Positions 26,246-34,074 of a stretch of DNA of 64,000 bases are shown piece by piece; positions within the stretch are counted from its first letter, which is position 1; every line of letters starts with the position of its first letter. Below the pieces are notes generated by a model. The model was not told where the DNA came from. It was given only the letters and a program-made list of their open reading frames with translations, and ran no database searches. A program made the position numbers and the translations under genes. Source of the DNA: Natribaculum breve. GTDB taxonomy: Archaea > Halobacteriota > Halobacteria > Halobacteriales > Natrialbaceae. The stretch spans positions 1,674,001 to 1,738,000 of the forward strand of contig NZ_CP095390.1 in assembly GCF_023008585.1 (NCBI RefSeq). Reading direction: 5' to 3'.

Positions 26246-26764
26246 TCACTCGCGGTGGACGGTGACCGACTCGAGCAGGACGTCCTCTTTCGGCCGGTCG
26301 TTCGCGCCGGTCTCGACGGAGCCGATCTCTTCGACGACGTCCATCCCGTCGATGACTTCCCCGAAGACGGCGTGGCGGCCGTCGAGGTGTGGCTGGGCGT
26401 CGAGGGTGATGAAAAACTGCGAGCCGTTGGTGTTCGGCCCCGAGTTCGCCATCGAGAGGATGCCGGCGTCGTCGTGGCGGAGTTCGTCGTGGAACTCGTC
26501 GTCGAACTGGTAGCCGGGCCCGCCGCGGCCGGTGCCGGTCGGGTCGCCGGTCTGGATCATGAAGTCGTCGATGACCCGGTGGAAGAGGACGTCGTCGTAC
26601 AGCGGTTCGTCGGTAACGCGCTCACCCGTCTCGGGGTCGGTCCACTCGCGCTCGCCCGTCGCGAGGCCGACGAAGTTCCCGACCGTCCGCGGTGCGCGTT
26701 CTTCGTAGAGTTCGACCTCGACGTCGCCCTTGCTCGTGTGCAGGGTCGCCGTTGGATTGCTCAT
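26246..26764 (-). CDS. Cyclophilin-type peptidyl-prolyl isomerase
   Basis: 172 aa single-domain cyclophilin. Active-site blocks are complete: FHRVIDDFMIQTGDPTGTGRGGPGYQ (Arg and Gln of the catalytic site), ANSGPNTNGSQFFITL and HAVFGEVIDGMDVVEEI. The ATG at 26764 gives a canonical length. Cytoplasmic protein-folding role. Divergent from the M14-like gene with 97 bp between starts. Confidence 0.95.
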   Translation of the reverse strand: MSNPTATLHTSKGDVEVELYEERAPRTVGNFVGLATGEREWTDPETGERVTDEPLYDDVLFHRVIDDFMIQTGDPTGTGRGGPGYQFDDEFHDELRHDDAGILSMANSGPNTNGSQFFITLDAQPHLDGRHAVFGEVIDGMDVVEEIGSVETGANDRPKEDVLLESVTVHRE

Positions 26765-26861
26765 ACCTCGAGCGACGACGGGACGGGTGAAAACGATGGT
26801 GGTCTCGCTCGCCGGCGTCCCGTCCCCGACGTACATAGTTCTCGCGGTAGTACCGTCGACC

Positions 26862-27833
26862 ATGAACGCCGGGTCGCACACGGCAGCCGAGGTGACGCTC
26901 GCCACGCTGCCCTCGGGTGCCGACCTCACGACGACGGTGCACACCTACGAAGGTGGCGACGACGGGCCGACGCTCTACGTCCAGGCGGCCCAGCACGGTC
27001 GCGAGGTCAACGGCACCGAGGTACTGCGTCGGTTCCACGACCAGCTCTCGCTCGGTTCGCTGTCGGGGACGGTGATCGCCGTCCCCGTCGCCGACCCGCT
27101 CACGTTCGATCGCGTCTCCTACACGACCCCCGAAGTGCTCGACAGCGTCAACCCGAACATGAACCGCGTCTGGCCGGGCGACGCCTCGGGGAGCCTCCAC
27201 CAGCGGATGGCCGCCCGCCTCTGGGAGTACGTCGAACGCGCCGACGCCGTCGTCGACCTCCACACGGGCAGTCCCGACATGCTCCCGCACGTGGTCTACC
27301 TTGAGGGCGACGCCGACGCGCGAGCGCTGGCGGCGGCTTTCGGCACCGACCTGTTGCTGTCCGAGCAGGCCCACGACGAGGCGTCGACCGAGTGGCACCG
27401 CCGCGGGTTCGACGGCAAACTCCGCGTCGCGGCCGCCCGCGAGGGAATCCCGGCGATCACGCCCGAACTCGCCTCCAACAAACAGATCCTCGAGGACGTC
27501 GTCGAGCGCGGGGTCGAGGGCCTGTTCGACGTCCTCCGTCACCTCGGGATGCTCGAGGGGGCGGCCCCGGACCGAGACCAGACCGTCGCGCGAAACCACC
27601 TCGGACAGGTCACGGCGAGCGCGTCGGGGCTGTTCCGGCCGAAGCCGACACTCGAGCTCGGCCAGTACGTCCCGGCGGGGACGAGCGTCGGGACCGTCTA
27701 CCACCCGACGACGTACGAGACGGTCCACGACGCGGCGACGGACCGAACCGGGGTTCTCTACGCGCTCACGAAAGAGGCGACGGTGACGGCCGGCGACAAA
27801 CTGGCGAGCGTGGCGCTGATTCGCGAGGAGTGA
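26862..27833 (+). CDS. Succinylglutamate desuccinylase/aspartoacylase (M14-like) family protein
   Basis: 323-aa zinc-dependent amidohydrolase of the AstE/AspA group. Zinc ligands are the His and Glu of AQHGREVNGTE and a later His in VDLHTG; the catalytic Glu is probably in TPELAS. The C-terminal beta domain (about 245-320) is the usual lipoyl-like extension. The natural substrate (N-acyl amino acid or ectoine-type compound) is not evident. Followed directly by an R1 palindrome. Confidence 0.87.
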   Translation: MNAGSHTAAEVTLATLPSGADLTTTVHTYEGGDDGPTLYVQAAQHGREVNGTEVLRRFHDQLSLGSLSGTVIAVPVADPLTFDRVSYTTPEVLDSVNPNMNRVWPGDASGSLHQRMAARLWEYVERADAVVDLHTGSPDMLPHVVYLEGDADARALAAAFGTDLLLSEQAHDEASTEWHRRGFDGKLRVAAAREGIPAITPELASNKQILEDVVERGVEGLFDVLRHLGMLEGAAPDRDQTVARNHLGQVTASASGLFRPKPTLELGQYVPAGTSVGTVYHPTTYETVHDAATDRTGVLYALTKEATVTAGDKLASVALIREE

Positions 27834-27837
27834 ACTC

Positions 27838-27917
27838 ATACTATCGGACGTAACTGTGTGAAGATTCTCGCCACCCCGGGACGGCGAGAATCTTTCACGA
27901 CTTACGTCCGGCAGTAT
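27838..27917. repeat. 80-bp dispersed palindromic element R1, copy 2
   Basis: Identical to the copy at 43778-43857 as far as I can read, and one base different from 7982-8061. Ends CATACT and AGTATCA. It lies between convergent genes, five bases after the M14-like stop. Confidence 0.85.
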
Positions 27918-27972
27918 CACCACCGACAGTCGACGGCACAGAGAGAAGAAAAACGGAGAGGAGAAACGCGAC

Positions 27973-28233
27973 CTACTCGCCGGCCATGTAGATCATCGGC
28001 CCGATGATGAGCAGGCCGACGCCGGCCAGACGGTAGACGCCAGAGTCGCCCGTCATACTGATCGGAACCAGCATGAAGAGCGCGCCGGCGAGCACGATGT
28101 TGAGCCCGAGTACCCGTCGCGAGCGCAACGGCAGCGCGCTCAGGACCGCCAGCACGAACACCGCGACGAGGACGTGCCCCATGTGGAAATTGAGTAACAC
28201 GTTGTCGATCGTCTGGAGAGGTACCTCGATCAT
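27973..28233 (-). CDS. Small membrane protein (86 aa), unknown
   Basis: Three hydrophobic segments (starting about residues 20, 42 and 66) with short polar loops. No motif recognised. Divergent-end neighbour of the lactate cluster: it precedes the dehydrogenase 3' end on the same strand. Start ATG 28233 follows TATA-like sequence. Confidence 0.65.
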   Translation of the reverse strand: MIEVPLQTIDNVLLNFHMGHVLVAVFVLAVLSALPLRSRRVLGLNIVLAGALFMLVPISMTGDSGVYRLAGVGLLIIGPMIYMAGE

Positions 28234-28284
28234 TCTTGTCTGATACTCCCGACGATTCGGCCTTTAATACTTCGGTTTTCGGCC

Positions 28285-31200
28285 TCACTCGAGGGCGTCG
28301 GCGACGACCTCGATCGGCGTCGGCGGTTTCGCCCCGCCGGGGCGACCCTCGAGTTGCGTCCGACAGGACGCGCCGGGAGCGACGACCCGCTCACCGTCGC
28401 TGTCGTCGACCTGTTCGTAGAGGACCGAGGCGATGGCGTCGCTCATCGAGGCGTGTTCGGCCTCGTACCCGAAACTCCCGGCCATGCCACAACAGCCGGA
28501 GTCCAGCGGGTCGACCGCGTAGCCCGCACGCCGGAGGACGCCGACGGCGTGGTGGTCTTTCCGCGTCGCCTTCTGGTGGCAGTGGCCGTGGTAGGTGAGC
28601 GACTCGGTCGGCACGTCGAACGCGAGGTCCTCGTCGAGTCGGAAGACGTCGAGGTACTCGCAGACGCCGTAGGCGTTCGCGGCGAGGGTCTCGACGTCCT
28701 CGCCGACGAGCAGGTCGCGGTAGTCGGACTGGAACATGACCGCGTCGGAGGGTTCGATCACGACGACGTCCCACCCGTCCTCGACCAGCGGGACGAGGGC
28801 GTCGACGTTCTCGCGGGCGGTCTCGCGCGACCGCTCGAGAAAGCCCTTCGAGAACGCCGGCCGGCCGGTATCGCCGAGGTCGTCGGGGACCGTCACGCGG
28901 ACGCCCGCGGCCTCGAGGACGCGGACGGCGGCTTTCCCGGCGGCGGGGTTACTGTAGTTCGTGTACGTGTCCGGGTAGACGACGGCTTTGCGGTCGGCGT
29001 CAGCCTCGTGCACGCGAGAGCCGCCTCGCTTTTCGAACCAGTCGAGAAACGTCGTCGAGTGAAACGTCGGCAGCGGGCGGTCGGCGTCGATGCCGACGGT
29101 CTTCTCGAGTAGCCAGCGCGCGCCGGGGACTTTCGGCGCGGCGTTCGACAGCGGAGCGAGCGTGCTCCCGAGTCGCGAGAGGTCGTGGACGTTGGCGAAG
29201 AGTCTGTCGCGCAGCGAGGCACCGTTTCGCTCGTGGTACTGGTGGGTCACCTCGGCTTTGAGCTTGGCCATGTCGACCTCGCTCGGGCAGTCGATCGCAC
29301 AGCCCTTGCAGCCGACACAGAGGTCCATGACCTCCTCGACGAACTCGTCTTCGAACGCCTCACCCGGCGGTAAGTTGCCGCTCATCGCCTGGCGGAGCGC
29401 GTTCGCCCGACCGCGAGTGCTCGTGATCTCCTCGTGGCTCGCGCGGAACGTGGGACACATCACGCCGCCGGTCGTGGACTGCTCGCCGCGACAGCCGCCA
29501 CAGCCGTGACAGAGCTCGATCATCCCCTGCATGCCGTTGTCGTTCTCCCAGTTCAGTTCGGGCTCGAACCCCGCGTGGAATTCGTAGTCGGGGCCGAACC
29601 GGTGGTTCTCGGTCATGTCCGTCGGGTCGTCGTCGCGGAAGACGACCTGTCCCGGGTTCAACAGCCAGTCGGGATCGAACGCGGTCTTGAGTTCCTGGAA
29701 CGTCTCCCAGACCTCGTCGCCGTAGAGTTTGTGGTTCCACTGGGTGCGGGCGCGGCCGTCGCCGTGTTCGCCCGAGACCGAGCCGTCGTACTCGACGACG
29801 AGGTCGGTGGCGGCGTCGGTGATCGACTCCACGTCGTCCAGGCCAGCCTCGGTCTTCGTGTTCACGAGCGGCCGGATGTGGAGGACGCCGGGCCCGGCGT
29901 GGGCGTAGAAACTGGCGTAGGTGTCGTGGTCCTCGAGGATCTCCTGGAAGTCAGCGACGAACTCCGGGAGGTTCTCGGGTGGAATCGCCGTGTCCTCGAT
30001 GAACGCGACGTGTTTCTCGTCGGTCGTCCGCGAGAGCAAGATCGGCAGCCCCGACTTGCGGAGCTTCCAGATCTGCGCCCGGCTCTCGTGGTCGTAGGCC
30101 TGGAGGGCGTCGAACGCGCGTGCCTCTGCCTCGAGGTCGACTCGCTCCTCGGCGGGGTCGGGTTCCCCTTCGGGTTCGACGGTCGGACAGCGATCGGCCA
30201 GCAGGTTCGCGACCTTCCGCTCCCCGTCGGCGACGTCCTCGGCGTAGAACTCGACGATCAACACCGCGCCGGTCCCCTCCGGCAGAATCTCGGTCACCTC
30301 GGCGAACTCGGCGGTCTCGCGTGCGAGGTCGATGAACACGTCGTCGATCACCTCGAGTGCCGCCGGGTCGTGTTCGACGATCGGTGCGACGTCTTCCATC
30401 GCCTCGAGGACGGTGTCGTAGGCGAGCAACGCCATGCTCTTTTCCTCGGGGACGGACTCGAGCGAGACCGTCGCCTCGGTGACGATCGCGAGCGTTCCCT
30501 CGCTCCCACAGAGGAGTTTCGCGACGTTGACCGTGCCGCCGGGTGCGTCGGGTTCGCCTGCGCCGCGTTCGGCCCCGCGGGCGTCTTCGCTCCCGGCTTC
30601 GCCGTTCGCGCGTTCCGAGGCGCCACGCGCCTCGCGGATCAGCCAGTCCAGATTGTAGCCGGAGACGTTGCGCTTGAGGTCGGGATAGGTCTCCTCGATC
30701 AGATCTGCCTTCTCGTCGACGATTTCGGCGACCTGAGCGTAGATCCGCGACTCGAGGTCCGAATCGCCCGCTCGCTCGCGCAGTTGCTCGAGGGTGACCT
30801 CGCCGAAGGTGGTGACGGTGCCGTCGGCGAGGACGGCCTCGACTTCCTCGACGTAGGCGTCGGTCTTGCCGTACTGCAGCGAGTGGGCACCGGTGGAGTT
30901 GTTCCCGATCGCGCCGCCGAGTGCGCTCTTGTCGCCCCAGGCGGGGTCGGGCGCGAACTTGAGGTCGTGGTCGGCGAGCGCCTCGTTGAGCGTCCCGAGG
31001 TAGATGCCGGGCTGTGCGGTCGCCAGCCGCTCGTCGGGATCGATCTCGAGGACGTCGTCCATGTAGCGCGTGAAGTCGAGGACGACGGCCTCGTTGACCG
31101 TCTGGCCGGCGAGGCTCGTCCCGCCTCCGCGTGGCAAGACGGGAATCTCGCGTTCGGCGCAGTACTCGACGACGCCCGCGACGTCCGCCGTCGAGGTCGG

Positions 31201-31404
31201 GAAGACGACGCCGATCGGCGTCACCTCGTAGATGCTGGCGTCGGTGGCGTACAGCTGCCGGGAGTAAGAGTCGAAGCGGACGTCGCCGTCGACGAGCCGT
31301 TCCAGGTCGTCGACGAGGCCGGGTCGGTCGACGTCGTCGCTCCGGTAATCGTAGTCCGCGCGGTCGTCGGCTGCCGGATTCGAACCGCTGTGGTCTACTG
31401 CCAT
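28285..31404 (-). CDS. FAD- and Fe-S-containing dehydrogenase (GlcD-GlpC fusion; D-lactate/glycolate type)
   Basis: 1039 aa in one chain. Residues about 60-290 are a FAD_binding_4 (PCMH) domain with PRGGGTSLAGQ; about 300-560 the FAD-oxidase C-terminal domain. A cysteine group GCGGCRGEQ...MCP is followed by CVGCKGCAIDCP, which bind 4Fe-4S clusters; two CCG domains end in GCCGMAGSFGYE. This layout oxidises D-lactate, glycolate or other 2-hydroxyacids and passes electrons to quinone. A low-complexity acidic insert lies near residues 262-295. It sits beside the lactate permease and lut genes, so lactate is the likely substrate. Confidence 0.92.
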   Translation of the reverse strand: MAVDHSGSNPAADDRADYDYRSDDVDRPGLVDDLERLVDGDVRFDSYSRQLYATDASIYEVTPIGVVFPTSTADVAGVVEYCAEREIPVLPRGGGTSLAGQTVNEAVVLDFTRYMDDVLEIDPDERLATAQPGIYLGTLNEALADHDLKFAPDPAWGDKSALGGAIGNNSTGAHSLQYGKTDAYVEEVEAVLADGTVTTFGEVTLEQLRERAGDSDLESRIYAQVAEIVDEKADLIEETYPDLKRNVSGYNLDWLIREARGASERANGEAGSEDARGAERGAGEPDAPGGTVNVAKLLCGSEGTLAIVTEATVSLESVPEEKSMALLAYDTVLEAMEDVAPIVEHDPAALEVIDDVFIDLARETAEFAEVTEILPEGTGAVLIVEFYAEDVADGERKVANLLADRCPTVEPEGEPDPAEERVDLEAEARAFDALQAYDHESRAQIWKLRKSGLPILLSRTTDEKHVAFIEDTAIPPENLPEFVADFQEILEDHDTYASFYAHAGPGVLHIRPLVNTKTEAGLDDVESITDAATDLVVEYDGSVSGEHGDGRARTQWNHKLYGDEVWETFQELKTAFDPDWLLNPGQVVFRDDDPTDMTENHRFGPDYEFHAGFEPELNWENDNGMQGMIELCHGCGGCRGEQSTTGGVMCPTFRASHEEITSTRGRANALRQAMSGNLPPGEAFEDEFVEEVMDLCVGCKGCAIDCPSEVDMAKLKAEVTHQYHERNGASLRDRLFANVHDLSRLGSTLAPLSNAAPKVPGARWLLEKTVGIDADRPLPTFHSTTFLDWFEKRGGSRVHEADADRKAVVYPDTYTNYSNPAAGKAAVRVLEAAGVRVTVPDDLGDTGRPAFSKGFLERSRETARENVDALVPLVEDGWDVVVIEPSDAVMFQSDYRDLLVGEDVETLAANAYGVCEYLDVFRLDEDLAFDVPTESLTYHGHCHQKATRKDHHAVGVLRRAGYAVDPLDSGCCGMAGSFGYEAEHASMSDAIASVLYEQVDDSDGERVVAPGASCRTQLEGRPGGAKPPTPIEVVADALE

Positions 31405-31467
31405 AGTGCGATTTGAGATCAGTTACCTCGACTCGAGGGAAGGCGTCGAGAAAAGCGCGGCGATTGT

Positions 31468-33222
31468 TCAGAAGACGTCCGGGAAGAAGACGTAGACGAA
31501 CAGCATCGCCCAGAGCCCGACGAAGAGGCTGTAGTAGACGAGTGGGATGAGGTTCAGTCGCATCACGCGGCCCTCGTGGCCGACGAGGCCGACGGTCGCG
31601 AGCGCCGCGACGACGTTGTGGATCGCGACGAGGTTCCCGATCGCGCCGCCGACGGCCTGTGCACCGACGATGATCTGGTGGGGCAGACCGAGTTGCGAGG
31701 CGGCCTCGAACTGGAACGCGCCGAAGGTGATGTTACTCACCGTGTTCGAACCGGCCATCGCGGCACCGAGCGCGCCGATGAGTGCCGCGATGAACGGGTA
31801 GATCGGCCCGGCCACGTCCGCCGTCGTCTGTGCGAGGACGACGATCATGCTGCCGTCGTCTGGTGCGCCGGGGTGGGCACCCGACTGGAGCATGACCTGC
31901 ACCATGGCGATGACGAACACGAGCGCGACGAGCGGTGCGACGATCTTCTCCGCCGCTTCGCGCCACGCCGCCGTGACCTGATCGCCCGACATCCGAAACA
32001 GCGGGATCGCGATCAGGGCGCTGACGACCAGCCAGAACCCGGGGACGTACGCCCACGAGATACTGCCGTCGAGGGAGGTCCCGAGGATGTCAGACCACGA
32101 CGTGACGAACATCGACCGCTGGAGGAAGTTCGCGATCGGATCGACGACTCGCGTGACGACGAGCAAGGCGACGAGGACGACGTACGGCGACCAGGCGAGC
32201 CACAGCGGGATCCCGTTGGCCATGCTGGGGCTCGCACCCGCGCCGTCGGCGACCGTCGCGTCGTCCGGGCCGCCGGTCGTCCCGGGGGCGCTGGATTCAC
32301 CTGGCGCGATCGTCCCGACCCAGTGGTCGGGCCACCGCTCCTGTGGCGGGAAGTCCCACTCGTCGTCGGGGAGGAAGTAGCCCCCGTTCAACGCGGTGAC
32401 GACGATCGCGCCGCCGACCATCGAGCCGACGAGCGCCGGGAACTCGGCGCTGATCTGGGCCGACGCCCAGTAGGGGATAGCGAAGGCGATCCCCGAGAAC
32501 AGACACAGCGGTACGACCTCCAAGGCCGGCTCGAGACTCCGCTCCTCGCCGAAGAAGTAGACGACCATCGCGACCGCGATCAGCGGCATCGCGAAGCCGA
32601 CGAGCGTGTGAAACGTCGCCGCCCAGACGGCGACCTCGACGGAGAACTCCTGGACGGTCATGCCGGCGTTCGTGATCGCCGACTCGGTAAAGCCGGTGTC
32701 GGAGAGCGGAGTTTCGATGCCGACGATGATCGGCGTGCCGACCGCGCCGTAGGTGACGGCGATGACGTGGCCGACCAGTCCCGCGACGACGGCAGCGAGA
32801 GCGGGGAAGCCGAGGCCAAGCAAAAGCGGCGCGACGACCGCGGCGGGAGTCCCGAACCCGGCCGCGCCCTCGATGAACGTCGCGAGGAAGAAGGCGATCA
32901 GGACGACCTGCACCCGGCGGTCGTCGCTGATCGTCGCGAACCCGGCATTGATGCGATCGAACGCGCCGGCCTGCATCAGCGTGTACAGCAAGACGAGCGC
33001 CCCGAAGACGATCCAGAGGATCTGGAGCGCCGTCATGACGCCGACGATCGACGCCGCGACGAGCCACTCCGGCGGCATATTCCACACGCCGTAGCCGACG
33101 AGCAGGGCAGCGATCCACGCGATCGGCATCGCTCGAGTCGCCGGCCACAGCAATCCGACGAGAAGGATGCCGGCGAGCAACAGCGGCGTCGCGGCGAGCA
33201 GGATCTCTACCGTCGTCGCCAT
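31468..33222 (-). CDS. L-lactate permease LldP family
   Basis: 584-aa polytopic transporter with about 12-13 transmembrane helices. The family block FIEGAAGFGTPAAVVAPLLLGLGFP and the C-terminal GAMAGSNTVSNITFGAFQFEAA are intact. It imports lactate or glycolate with protons or Na+. A soluble loop near residues 290-340 is acidic. It precedes the dehydrogenase on the same strand by 63 bp and is divergent from lutC, so transport and oxidation share one control region. Confidence 0.95.
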   Translation of the reverse strand: MATTVEILLAATPLLLAGILLVGLLWPATRAMPIAWIAALLVGYGVWNMPPEWLVAASIVGVMTALQILWIVFGALVLLYTLMQAGAFDRINAGFATISDDRRVQVVLIAFFLATFIEGAAGFGTPAAVVAPLLLGLGFPALAAVVAGLVGHVIAVTYGAVGTPIIVGIETPLSDTGFTESAITNAGMTVQEFSVEVAVWAATFHTLVGFAMPLIAVAMVVYFFGEERSLEPALEVVPLCLFSGIAFAIPYWASAQISAEFPALVGSMVGGAIVVTALNGGYFLPDDEWDFPPQERWPDHWVGTIAPGESSAPGTTGGPDDATVADGAGASPSMANGIPLWLAWSPYVVLVALLVVTRVVDPIANFLQRSMFVTSWSDILGTSLDGSISWAYVPGFWLVVSALIAIPLFRMSGDQVTAAWREAAEKIVAPLVALVFVIAMVQVMLQSGAHPGAPDDGSMIVVLAQTTADVAGPIYPFIAALIGALGAAMAGSNTVSNITFGAFQFEAASQLGLPHQIIVGAQAVGGAIGNLVAIHNVVAALATVGLVGHEGRVMRLNLIPLVYYSLFVGLWAMLFVYVFFPDVF

Positions 33223-33312
33223 CGACTCACCTCCTCCGTCGCTCGTCCGTTCGTCGACTGCGCGTCGGTCCCGTCTTCGCTCGCACGTGTGTTATTGTCT
33301 TTCATGTGTGGG

Positions 33313-33516
33313 AACAGAACAGTAGAATTCAGTATACAATATAAAACCAGTGGATAGTAGATACGGTGAGGAGAGTCAGTAACTGCCGGCCGCGTTTCCC
33401 GACGATCGTCCCGATTCGGCAACGGGACGGCGCGCGGATGGAGTATATGCTCGAAGTAAATATATGTCCTGTGTCTGTTTAATTAATTAATTCTACCACA
33501 TAATTAACAGAACAGT
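33313..33516. promoter_or_regulatory. Divergent lldP/lut control region with direct repeat
   Basis: AACAGAACAGT occurs at 33313-33323 and again at 33506-33516, the second just before lutC. A TATA box for lldP (TTTTATATTG on the minus strand) lies at about 33334-33343; the lut side has the very AT-rich TTAATTAATTAATT at 33480-33493. The 33223-33519 gap has no gene. The two identical 11-mers are candidate sites for one lactate-responsive regulator. Confidence 0.45.
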
Positions 33517-33519
33517 GAA

Positions 33520-34074
33520 ATGGCCAGCCCCGAAGTTCGACGTATGAGTGTCGAGACAGGCGCGATCGTCGAGCGATTCGAGACGTCACTCGCCGAACTG
33601 GACGTGGCGGTAACGCGGACCCGGCCGACGGCGTTCGAGTCGACCCTCGAGGAGGTCGTTCGCGAACCGGCCGTCGGGACGCCGTTGCCGTTCGAATCGA
33701 TCTCGCTCCCGGCGTGGGTCGACGTCCGTCCGACGCCTGCGACGCTCGAGTCGGCCGCGACGGGCGTCACGGCCGCGTCGTTCGGGATCGCAGACTACGG
33801 GAGCGTCGTCCTCCCGTCGACGCCCGAGGGGGCCGAACAGGTGAGTCTCTTCTCCGAACTGCACGTCCCCGTCCTCCGCGAACGGGACCTGGTCGCCGAC
33901 GTGCCGACGGCGATCGACCGACTCGGACCGCGACTGCGCGACGGCGAGAGCGCGATCGTCGCCACGGGACCGAGTGCCACGGCCGATATGGGTGCGCTCG
34001 TGAGGGGTGCTCACGGCCCCGAAGCGGTCCACGTGATCCTGCTCGAGGACGGGGAGGTGAGCGACGGTGAGTGA
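33520..34074 (+). CDS. lutC: LUD-domain protein LutC
   Basis: 184 aa; LUD fold with TAASFGIADYGSVVLPSTPEG and the late ATGPSATADMGALVRGAHGPE nucleotide/ligand loop of LutC. LutABC oxidises L-lactate to pyruvate. An alternative start is ATG 33544 (MSVETGAIVERF); I cannot choose firmly, but 33520 lies right after the direct-repeat promoter element. It overlaps lutB by eight bases. Confidence 0.88.
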   Translation: MASPEVRRMSVETGAIVERFETSLAELDVAVTRTRPTAFESTLEEVVREPAVGTPLPFESISLPAWVDVRPTPATLESAATGVTAASFGIADYGSVVLPSTPEGAEQVSLFSELHVPVLRERDLVADVPTAIDRLGPRLRDGESAIVATGPSATADMGALVRGAHGPEAVHVILLEDGEVSDGE

